Source: Enterococcus sp. PF1-24
GTDB taxonomy: Bacteria; Bacillota; Bacilli; Lactobacillales; Enterococcaceae
Length of the DNA: 49,598 nt
Assembly: GCF_029893325.1 (NCBI RefSeq)
Contig: NZ_JARXWL010000024.1
Location: 1-49,598, forward strand
Reading direction: 5' to 3'
In this document: one piece after another, positions 43,399 through 49,598 of the stretch
How positions within the stretch are numbered: position 1 is the first letter of the stretch
How the letters are laid out: each line of letters begins with the position of its first letter
Notes under the pieces: model-generated
Seen by the model: only the letters and a program-made list of their open reading frames with translations
Databases searched by the model: none
What the model was told of the DNA's origin: nothing
Position numbers and translations under genes: made by a program

Positions 43399-43472
43399 TA
43401 GTTCTGCTGTTTTTTGATTGTAATCAAGATAGTCGATTATTTACATCTCCTTGCTTTTCAATTAATCAAAAG

Positions 43473-43500
43473 AAAAAGAGTTCAGTTTCCTAAACTCTTT
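43473..43500 (-). terminator. Terminator of trpS
   Basis: AAAGAGTT (43475-43482) pairs with AACTCTTT (43493-43500). A U-run follows in the minus direction. Confidence 0.8.
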
Positions 43501-43510
43501 GTAGATCTTT

Positions 43511-44518
43511 TTAGAAATAAGCGATACCCATCGCTTTTTTAACATCATCTAAAGTAGCAGCTGCGACTTTTTCCGCTTTTTGACTACCAGCTTTTAAGAT
43601 GTTCATAATTTCGCCTTTATCTTTAGCGAATTCTTCACGACGTTGGCGGATAGGCACCAACTCTGCTTCTAAAACTTCTATTAAATAGCGTTTGATTTTG
43701 ACATCTCCAAGACCACCATGACGGTATTGATCTTTCAACTCTTGAATTTTTTCTTTATCTGTACCAAAAACATCTAAATAAGTAAAGACCATATTGCCTT
43801 CTACTTGACCTGGATCTTCCACGTGAATGTGATTTGGATCAGTATACATACTCATAACTTTTTTCTGAACTACATCAGCTGAATCTGCAAGGTAAATACC
43901 ATTACCTAAGGATTTACTCATTTTGCCGTTGCCGTCAATTCCTGGTAGACGACCCATATTTTTAGGAGGTAAAACCGCTTTTGGTGAAACTAACACTTCG
44001 CTGTAAGTTTGGTTAAAGCTATGAACAATTTCTTGAGTTTGTTCAAGCATTGGTTTTTGATCTTCACCAACTGGGACTAAATTAGCTTTAAAAGCTGTAA
44101 TATCAGCAGCTTGAGAAACGGGATAAATAAAGAAACCAGTCGGTACGCTATCCCCAAAGTTTTTTTGTTGGATTTCTGCTTTAACAGTCGGGTTGCGTTT
44201 TACTCGTCCTACACTAACTAAGTTTAAAAAGTACATTGTTAATTCAGAAAGCTGGGGAATTTGTGATTGAATAAACAGTGTGGTTCTTTCTGGATCTAAA
44301 CCAACAGCTAAATAATCTAAAGCGACTTCCGAAATATTTTCAGCAACTTTCGCTGGATTTTTAGCGTTGTCGGTTAACGCCTGCATGTCAGCAATCATGA
44401 TGTTCAATTGATTATTTGAATCCTCTTGCATTGCTACCCGTGTTTTTAAAGAGCCCACGTAATGACCTAAATGTAGGCGACCAGTCGGACGATCACCAGT
44501 TAAAATAATATTTTTCAC
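43511..44518 (-). CDS. trpS: Tryptophanyl-tRNA synthetase
   Basis: This 335-residue class-I synthetase has the HIGH-type motif HLGH (16-19) after TGDRPTGRL and the KMSKS motif at 199-203. It charges tRNA-Trp. I chose GTG at 44518, six bases after GAGGTG; the frame runs 18 codons further without similarity. The leader on the minus strand has no T-box element (no GGGTGGNACCGCG) that I can find, unlike trpS genes in many Firmicutes. Confidence 0.95.
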   Translation of the reverse strand: MKNIILTGDRPTGRLHLGHYVGSLKTRVAMQEDSNNQLNIMIADMQALTDNAKNPAKVAENISEVALDYLAVGLDPERTTLFIQSQIPQLSELTMYFLNLVSVGRVKRNPTVKAEIQQKNFGDSVPTGFFIYPVSQAADITAFKANLVPVGEDQKPMLEQTQEIVHSFNQTYSEVLVSPKAVLPPKNMGRLPGIDGNGKMSKSLGNGIYLADSADVVQKKVMSMYTDPNHIHVEDPGQVEGNMVFTYLDVFGTDKEKIQELKDQYRHGGLGDVKIKRYLIEVLEAELVPIRQRREEFAKDKGEIMNILKAGSQKAEKVAAATLDDVKKAMGIAYF

Positions 44519-44775
44519 CCTGTACACCTCATATATAAACATAAAATTTTTTGAAAAAGTTTGCCAGTACAAAAATATCCTTGAAAAGCTATTTTACGAG
44601 AAACATAGCTATTGAAAGCAAAAATATTTTTTACGCTAGACAAGCTTTACAGTCTACTTTCATCTTACCTTTTTTTTTAGGGATAAACAACTATTTGTAT
44701 AGAAAAGCTAGCTCTGAAAAAAATAATTTTCAAATTATTAGAAAATAGCTAAAAAAAGTTTTTATAATTTAAAAC

Positions 44776-44805
44776 TTTACAATTTCTTTCTAATCTGTTT
44801 ATAAT
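44776..44805 (+). promoter_or_regulatory. Promoter of the amino-acid ABC operon
   Basis: TTTACA (44776-44781) and TATAAT (44800-44805) are 18 bp apart. The rest of the 350-bp gap between trpS and this operon is AT-rich with no further gene that I can support. Confidence 0.65.
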
Positions 44806-44874
44806 GTTAATTAATAGTTCGAAAATTAGAATTGTTCTTATTTTTGAAAAATAGATTATAGGAGTGTGGGAAGT

Positions 44875-45612
44875 ATGGCAATGATCGAATTTAAGAATGT
44901 GGAAAAATACTATGGGAAATTCCATGCGTTAAAAGATATTAACTTATCTTTTGAAAAAGGTGAAGTTGTTGTTGTAATTGGTCCTTCTGGTTCTGGTAAG
45001 AGTACCATGCTGCGCTGTATCAATGGTTTAGAGCAGATAACTTCTGGAGAATTACTATTTCACGACAAAAAGGTCAACAGCAAAGAGATCAAATTGACAG
45101 AAGTTCGTAAAAACATCGGCATGGTTTTTCAGCATTTTAACTTGTATCCACATAAAACGGTAATGGAAAATATTACCTTAGCTCCGATTAAAGTGTTAAA
45201 ACAAGATGAAGCGACAGCAATCAAGAATGCCGAGAAGTTTTTGAAGAAAGTTGATATGTATGACAAAAAGGATTCATATCCTTCTATGCTTTCTGGGGGA
45301 CAACGCCAAAGAATTGCGATTGCTCGTGGTTTAGCGATGAATCCTGAATTATTACTGTTTGACGAACCAACTTCAGCTTTGGATCCAGAAACGATTGGTG
45401 ATGTTTTGAAAGTTATGAAAGACCTTGCCAAAGAAGGCATGTCAATGATTGTGGTTACGCATGAAATGGGCTTTGCTAAAGAAGTGGCCGACCGGGTAAT
45501 CTTTATGGCGGAAGGGCAAGTTTTAGAAGAAAGCCGCGATGTGGATGCTTTCTTTGCACAACCAAAAGATGAACGTGCGCAACAATTTATTAGTAAAGTA
45601 ATTAATCATTAA
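44875..45612 (+). CDS. glnQ: Polar amino-acid ABC transporter ATPase (GlnQ type)
   Basis: The 245-residue ATPase has Walker [11 protein letters not shown]-loop [13 protein letters not shown], signature [14 protein letters not shown] and Walker [15 protein letters not shown], as in GlnQ/HisP. It powers the two permeases and binding protein that follow. ATG at 44875 follows TAGGAG by about 10 bases; a GTG at 44866 sits too close to it. Confidence 0.93.
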   Translation: MAMIEFKNVEKYYGKFHALKDINLSFEKGEVVVVIGPSGSGKSTMLRCINGLEQITSGELLFHDKKVNSKEIKLTEVRKNIGMVFQHFNLYPHKTVMENITLAPIKVLKQDEATAIKNAEKFLKKVDMYDKKDSYPSMLSGGQRQRIAIARGLAMNPELLLFDEPTSALDPETIGDVLKVMKDLAKEGMSMIVVTHEMGFAKEVADRVIFMAEGQVLEESRDVDAFFAQPKDERAQQFISKVINH

Positions 45613-45628
45613 GAAAGGGTGTCTGTTG

Positions 45629-46441
45629 ATGAAAAAAATAAGTAAAATATTTTTTAGCTTTGTAGCTACCCTGACGCTGTTGACTTTAGCTAGCTGTAAA
45701 GGACAATCCGTTGCAGAATTGGATGTTTTAGAGCAAGCCAAAGAAAACAATGAGATTTTTTGGGGCGTGAAATATGATACGCGGCTTTTCGGAATGATGA
45801 ATATTGCTACGGGAGAAACAGAAGGTTTTGATATTGATATTGCGAAGGCGATTACCGAAGAAATTTTAGGAGAAGATGGCCAAGCGACCTTTGTAGAAGT
45901 TACTTCTAAAACGCGGATTCCTTTGTTAAAAAATGGTAATATTGATAGCATTATTGCAACTATGACCATTACCGAAGAACGCCAGAAGCAAGTTAATTTT
46001 TCAGATGTTTACTTTAATGCTGGGCAATCATTATTAGTGAAAAATGATTGCGAAATTACTAGAGTAGAAGATTTAACAGCTGAACATACGGTTTTAGCGG
46101 TAAAAGGTTCGACACCAGCTGAAAATATTAAAATAGCTGCTCCTGATGCTAAAGTTTTAGAGTTAGAAAATTATGCAGAGTGTTTTACGGCTTTACAGTC
46201 AGGTCAGGGCGATACCATGACGACCGACAATGCCATTTTGTTAGGGATGTCTTCTGAAAATCCTGATTATGGTTTAGTTGGCGGGACGTTTACCGAAGAA
46301 CCTTACGGAATTGCCATTAATAAAGGGCAAGACAACTTCACTAAAGCAGTGAATGATGCTCTGGCTGCTATGCACGAAAATGGCAAGTATCAAGAAATTT
46401 ATCATAAATGGTTTCCCGATAATGATGATGGCATGGCCTAG
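45629..46441 (+). CDS. Amino-acid-binding lipoprotein (glutamate/glutamine/aspartate type)
   Basis: The 270-residue protein has a lipobox LTLASC (C23) and a family-3 solute-binding domain (ETEGFDIDIAKAITEEILG, TSKTRIPLLKNGNIDSIIATMTIT, AVKGSTPAEN, DTMTTDNAIL). It captures a polar amino acid at the outer membrane face. Glutamate or glutamine is the likely ligand from the operon type. ATG at 45629 is used; a TTG directly before it is in frame. The GlnQ gene ends 16 bp upstream. Confidence 0.93.
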   Translation: MKKISKIFFSFVATLTLLTLASCKGQSVAELDVLEQAKENNEIFWGVKYDTRLFGMMNIATGETEGFDIDIAKAITEEILGEDGQATFVEVTSKTRIPLLKNGNIDSIIATMTITEERQKQVNFSDVYFNAGQSLLVKNDCEITRVEDLTAEHTVLAVKGSTPAENIKIAAPDAKVLELENYAECFTALQSGQGDTMTTDNAILLGMSSENPDYGLVGGTFTEEPYGIAINKGQDNFTKAVNDALAAMHENGKYQEIYHKWFPDNDDGMA

Positions 46442-46502
46442 CAATTTTTTATTGAGCTATTTTTGTTAGTCGTGTTTTTCAAAAATGAAATGGAGGGTCA
46501 AT

Positions 46503-47153
46503 ATGGTTGAATTATTTCAAAATTATTCATCAGTCTTTTTAGATGGATTTAAATATACACTGATGGCAAGTTTAATCGCCTTGTTTTTCAGTTTAATCAT
46601 CGGGACGTTAATGGCAATTCTGCAATTGTCCCACAACAAATTGATTAAATTTTTAGCGAAGGCTTATGTGGAGTTTTTCCGCAATATTCCTTTGATTATT
46701 ATTGTGATGTTTTTCTACGTGGTTATCCCAATGTTTTTAGGCGTTACTTTTGATGGCTTTCAAGCTGGCGTAATCGGCTTAACGATTTACACTTCTGCCT
46801 TTATTGCTGAAACAGTGCGTTCAGGGATTCAAACGGTACCGGTGGGGCAAATGGAAGCTGGATTATCGCAAGGTTTTACATATACGGAAACGATGACTTA
46901 TATTATTTTACCGCAAGCTTTTAAAATTGTGGTGCCACCTTTAGGAAGCCAATTTATCAATTTAGTGAAAAATTCTTCCATTTTAGCAATGGTGGCGGGC
47001 TTAGATATTATGTACCAAGGGGATATTATTGCAAGTGAAACTTTTAACACCTTTGATACCTATATTATTGTCGGACTGTTTTATTTATGTATTACTTTAC
47101 CCGTTTCTTATGGCATGACTTATTTAGAGAAGCGTTGGAATAAAAAAGGATAG
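46503..47153 (+). CDS. Amino-acid ABC permease 1 (GlnP/HisM type)
   Basis: The 216-residue permease has about five membrane segments and the EAA loop (AGLSQGFTYTETMTYIILPQAFK) that contacts the ATPase. GGAGGG lies before ATG 46503; an ATG six codons upstream overlaps that site. It pairs with the next gene to form the channel. Confidence 0.93.
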   Translation: MVELFQNYSSVFLDGFKYTLMASLIALFFSLIIGTLMAILQLSHNKLIKFLAKAYVEFFRNIPLIIIVMFFYVVIPMFLGVTFDGFQAGVIGLTIYTSAFIAETVRSGIQTVPVGQMEAGLSQGFTYTETMTYIILPQAFKIVVPPLGSQFINLVKNSSILAMVAGLDIMYQGDIIASETFNTFDTYIIVGLFYLCITLPVSYGMTYLEKRWNKKG

Positions 47154-47168
47154 AAGGGGGAAACCGAA

Positions 47169-47825
47169 ATGGATTTTATTGAAGCTTTTTCTTGGGTAAA
47201 CATCAAGTTTTTATTAGAAGGTTTAAAAGTAACTGTTGAAGTTTCTCTGTTTTCAATTGTTTTTAGTTTCATTATCGGAGGAATTATGGGAAGCTTACGC
47301 TTTGCTGAGATTCCTTATTTTTCAAAAATATTAGGCGTAGTAATTGATGTAATTCGTAATTTACCTTTATTGCTAATTATTTTCTTCACCTATTTTGCTT
47401 TACCACAAGTAGGGATTAAATTTGATATTTTCTGGTCAGCAGTAGTCGCCTTAACTGTTTTTGAATCTGCGATGCTATCAGAGATTTTCCGAGCGGGGTT
47501 AAATGCGGTGCCTAAAGGGCAAATGGAGGCAGGTTTATCCACTGGTCTAAGTTATCTGGAAACGATGATTATCATTATTTTTCCGCAGGCTTTTAAATCA
47601 ATGATTCCAGCGATTTTAAGCCAATTAATTTCCTTGATTAAAGATACCTCTTTAGCAGTTATTATTTCGCTACCAGAGCTAACTCACAATGCTAAAATTG
47701 TTTACGGTCAAAATACTAATTATGTTATTCCGATGTTTTTGATGATGACAATTATGTATTTTGCTGTCTGTTATACGTTATCTGTTTTCTCTAAAATTTT
47801 AGAAAAACGCAATTACAATTATTAA
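47169..47825 (+). CDS. Amino-acid ABC permease 2 (GlnP/HisQ type)
   Basis: The 218-residue permease has about five membrane segments and the EAA loop (EAGLSTGLSYLETMIIIIFPQAFK). It begins 15 bp after permease 1 with GGGGGA upstream and is the last gene of the operon. Confidence 0.93.
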   Translation: MDFIEAFSWVNIKFLLEGLKVTVEVSLFSIVFSFIIGGIMGSLRFAEIPYFSKILGVVIDVIRNLPLLLIIFFTYFALPQVGIKFDIFWSAVVALTVFESAMLSEIFRAGLNAVPKGQMEAGLSTGLSYLETMIIIIFPQAFKSMIPAILSQLISLIKDTSLAVIISLPELTHNAKIVYGQNTNYVIPMFLMMTIMYFAVCYTLSVFSKILEKRNYNY

Positions 47826-47832
47826 TTACTAT

Positions 47833-47880
47833 AAAAGTAGCCAAAAATTAGCTATGGCTGATATTTTGGCTACTTTTTTC
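47833..47880 (+). terminator. Terminator of the amino-acid ABC operon
   Basis: A 14-bp outer stem (47833-47846 with 47864-47877) with an inner ATTAGC/GCTGAT pairing ends in T's. Confidence 0.88.
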
Positions 47881-48027
47881 GTTTCTATTGGAAAAAAATA
47901 CTTTAAAAAAAAGATGGTTATGATATAGTATAGGGGAACAAAAAAACTTTTTTCGGCTAAAATCGTAACTCAATGAAAGGGTTTACGGTTGCAACAATAT
48001 ATTTCATTTGAAAGAGGGAAAAGACTT

Positions 48028-48474
48028 ATGACATTAGCAAAAATTGTTTATGCAAGTGCAACAGGTAACACAGAAGGAATTTCAGAAATTTTAGAAGATA
48101 CGTTTAAAGATTTAGATATCGAAGTAGAACGCGTGGAAGCTGATGATGCTGATGCAGATTTCTTCGAAGATGCTGATATTTGCGTTTTAGCTACTTATAC
48201 AGATGGCGACGGCGAACGTCCTTTTGATTTAGAAGATTTCTACGAAGAATTACCAGAACAAGATTTAGCTGGCAAAGTTTACGGTGTTGTAGGTAGTGGT
48301 GATAGCGAATTATATCCAGACTACTTCTGCCAAGCGGCAATTGATTTCGCTGAAGCTTTCGCTAAAACTGGTGCCAAAGCTGGTGCTGAAACAGTTAAAA
48401 TCGAAAATGAAGCAGACGACGAAGATGAAGAAGTTTTGAAAAAATTCGTAGCCGCTTTAGTTGCAGCAGTTTAA
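48028..48474 (+). CDS. Flavodoxin
   Basis: The 148-residue acidic flavodoxin has the FMN phosphate loop SATGNTEG (10-17), the aromatic 50s loop ATYTDGDGERP and the 90s loop GSGDSELYPDYF. It is a low-potential electron carrier. ATG at 48028 follows AGAGGG; 13 upstream in-frame codons lack similarity. It is a single gene between two terminators. Confidence 0.95.
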   Translation: MTLAKIVYASATGNTEGISEILEDTFKDLDIEVERVEADDADADFFEDADICVLATYTDGDGERPFDLEDFYEELPEQDLAGKVYGVVGSGDSELYPDYFCQAAIDFAEAFAKTGAKAGAETVKIENEADDEDEEVLKKFVAALVAAV

Positions 48475-48486
48475 TCATGTAGATAG

Positions 48487-48547
48487 AAATAGGATATTTT
48501 CATTTAATGGCTAGTTAAGCTATTAAATAAAATATCCTATTTTTTTG
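48487..48547 (+). terminator. Terminator of the flavodoxin gene
   Basis: A long hairpin pairs AAATAGGATATTTT (48487-48500) with the region ending in 48540. An inner TTTAAT..ATTAAA stem is present and T's follow. Confidence 0.88.
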
Positions 48548-48630
48548 CTTAGAATGTAAGATATTGAACAAATACTTATCAGTGAATTTTGTTATTAAAG
48601 TAAATTTCTAAAAAAATTTAAAAATATTTT

Positions 48631-48720
48631 TTCTGTTATAGAACAGAAATGCAAGGAATCTGTTATTTTAAAATAATCTTAGTTAAATAAATGACTGGTA
48701 TATGTTTATTCTGTTCTATA
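48631..48720. other. AT-rich intergenic region with a TTCTGTT palindrome and an inverted copy
   Basis: TTCTGTTATAGAACAGAA (48631-48648) is a perfect inverted repeat with seven-base arms. TCTGTTCTAT (48710-48719) is the reverse complement of ATAGAACAGA inside it. The rest of the 48548-48784 stretch is AT-rich with no gene I can support. It may be a regulator site upstream of the small protein at 48860. Confidence 0.35.
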
Positions 48721-48784
48721 AAATATAAAATTATGAAAATTAGTTTTGTATTTTAATAGCCAACTATAGAAAACGGATTCAAGG

Positions 48785-48813
48785 TTGAGAATTTTCTGTA
48801 AATTTAGTATAAT
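48785..48813 (+). promoter_or_regulatory. Promoter of the small protein at 48860
   Basis: TTGAGA (48785-48790) and TATAAT (48808-48813) are 17 bp apart. This makes the ATG at 48860, not the earlier frame start, the right one. Confidence 0.75.
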
Positions 48814-48859
48814 GATTATGTTATCTATTGTGAATATTTTAACTTGGAAGGTGATTATT

Positions 48860-49132
48860 ATGACAGAAAAATACATGAATTATGTTGGTGAAGTACTTAC
48901 GGATGTAGATTACCATGCAGCAGGCGACCCAACAGACTTTCTAGAAGTTTTAAGTGAAGGTTTGCCATTTCGTTTGTATTGCCGGATGAAAGAAAATGAC
49001 TGGGAAGAAGTAACGGCAGAAGAACGAGAAAACTTAATTAATAAATATAAAGATCAAAAATCTAGCTATTCAAGAAGCGACCATCGCTACTATGTAATGG
49101 ACTTTTATCTTGCCAGCTTAGGCGTAAGATAG
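48860..49132 (+). CDS. Small acidic protein of unknown function
   Basis: The 90-residue cytoplasmic protein begins MTEKYMNYVGEVLTDVDYHAAG and ends YYVMDFYLASLGVR. It has a good ribosome site (GGAAGGTGA) and its own promoter and terminator. I do not recognise the family; composition and signals look like a real gene. A frame starting at 48785 overlaps the promoter and is rejected. Confidence 0.75.
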   Translation: MTEKYMNYVGEVLTDVDYHAAGDPTDFLEVLSEGLPFRLYCRMKENDWEEVTAEERENLINKYKDQKSSYSRSDHRYYVMDFYLASLGVR

Positions 49133-49157
49133 TTTTTTGGTTTGAATAATAATGATT

Positions 49158-49190
49158 AAGAGGAATCTGCGAGGCAGGTTCCTCTTATAG
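49158..49190 (+). terminator. Terminator of the small-protein gene
   Basis: AAGAGGAA/TTCCTCTT (49158-49165 with 49179-49186) encloses a CTGC/GCAG stem. Weak T's follow. Confidence 0.75.
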
Positions 49191-49254
49191 TTTATTTGAT
49201 TATTTAAATAACTAGATAGGTTAGCTATTATTGCAATAGAAATCCGATGAATAA

Positions 49255-49497
49255 TTATGGTACAAAATTATCTTCTAATATAGGATAAGCTTGCTTATAG
49301 TCATATTTTATGGAGTCAATTATGTTTGTTGTTTCCTCATAAGAGTATTCAGCTATATTGTATTCACATAGTTTGTCAAAAAGTTTATCATTAGGATAAT
49401 GATCTATATCATAGACAGGCACATAAATATTTACAGTTTGAGAATCAGTAGAAACTAAGCTAGTATTTTCTTTGAAAAAATCAATTCTATAGGTCAT
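49255..49497 (-). CDS. Unrecognised protein, probably 5'-truncated by the right IS copy
   Basis: The 80-residue frame (MTYRIDFFKENTSLVS...) starts seven bases from the IS boundary and is open into it, so the native start and ribosome site were probably lost to the insertion. It is rich in Asp, Tyr and Asn and resembles no family that I can name. Small acidic proteins like this include immunity proteins, but nothing here proves that. Confidence 0.5.
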   Translation of the reverse strand: MTYRIDFFKENTSLVSTDSQTVNIYVPVYDIDHYPNDKLFDKLCEYNIAEYSYEETTNIIDSIKYDYKQAYPILEDNFVP

Positions 49498-49503
49498 AGA
49501 TAG

Positions 49504-49598
49504 TGGATTTGAGTCAATATCTTGGACACATTTTAGTAGAGACGGCTATGCCAATTTCTTTTTTGACAGGTCTTCAAACTCCTGTGGAGTTAGATAGC
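49504..49598 (-). mobile_element. Right end of an IS3-family insertion sequence, inverted copy
   Basis: These bases are the exact reverse complement of 1-95, starting with TGGA at the element boundary. The transposase C-terminus is encoded on the minus strand here. The two copies therefore point toward each other across the window. Confidence 0.75.

Noticed and set aside
44551-44748. 65-residue plus-strand frame in the trpS upstream region
   Set aside because: No ribosome site, no recognisable similarity, and it lies in the promoter region of two divergent units.
44519-44760. T-box riboswitch upstream of trpS
   Set aside because: The conserved T-box sequence and a matching terminator are absent from the minus-strand leader.
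45523-45969. 148-residue minus-strand frame
   Set aside because: Lies antisense over glnQ and the binding-protein gene; no ribosome site or similarity.
48661-48757. 21-codon frame starting at the ATG near 48691
   Set aside because: Too short, AT-rich, no ribosome site.

Overview
The window reads as one AT-rich chromosomal stretch from a low-GC Gram-positive bacterium, most likely Enterococcus or a close relative (Enterococcaceae). The evidence is the block order dnaD - nth - pbp1A/recU - ypsA - gpsB - rnpB - rlmL, the type-B RNase P RNA, strong Shine-Dalgarno sites with several TTG/GTG starts, and LexA, CcpA (cre) and CstR sites of Firmicutes type. Both ends are the same 95-bp end of an IS3-family element in opposite orientations, so this is probably an assembly contig cut at two insertion-sequence copies.

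Region by region. 0.25-11.1 kb: a locus for taking apart mannose-rich N-glycans in the cytoplasm. It has a GH92 mannosidase, then a GntR/LacI-type regulator with GH1 and a BglK-like ROK kinase on the minus strand. Divergent from these are GH125, GH38 and a zinc-type ROK fructo/mannokinase. A 12-bp palindrome (ATGATATATCAT) and cre-like sites lie in the control regions. No transporter is present. 11.2-13.2 kb: a secreted BspA-type leucine-rich-repeat protein interrupted by one in-frame TAG. 13.4-17.8 kb: a class-I amidotransferase-like peptidase with an oligopeptide-binding lipoprotein, then DUF554 and CPBP membrane proteins. 18.0-20.2 kb: a PucR-type regulator and an MsmK-type sugar-ABC ATPase. 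20.3-22.6 kb: a CstR-controlled persulfide operon (CoA-persulfide/disulfide reductase with rhodanese, a single rhodanese, CstR). 22.7-25.4 kb: a PcsB-like M23 hydrolase, an orphan divergent response regulator and a free-methionine-R-sulfoxide reductase. 25.4-27.2 kb: an SOS-controlled YolD/Y-family polymerase pair.

27.3-38.8 kb is mostly housekeeping: dnaD, nth, a GNAT acetyltransferase, PBP1A, RecU, YpsA, GpsB, RNase P RNA, RlmL-type methyltransferase, M32 carboxypeptidase, DUF2200, an HD phosphohydrolase and ProC. 38.9-40.7 kb is a PH/zinc-ribbon gene, frameshifted at a nine-T run, followed by an SPFH-SHOCT protein. 40.7-42.6 kb is a MarR-MATE efflux unit with two matching operators. After an unrecognised protein and trpS, 44.8-47.8 kb is a polar amino-acid ABC importer. 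A flavodoxin, a small conserved-looking protein and a truncated ORF against the right IS end close the window.

The most interesting idea is the pairing of a BglK-like kinase with a GH1 enzyme whose phosphate pocket resembles LacG but has Asn in place of Lys. Inside an N-glycan locus this suggests a phosphorylate-then-cleave route for the core disaccharide Man-beta-1,4-GlcNAc that remains after the alpha-mannosidases have acted. This is inference and needs biochemical testing. All calls were made by reading; no database search was run.
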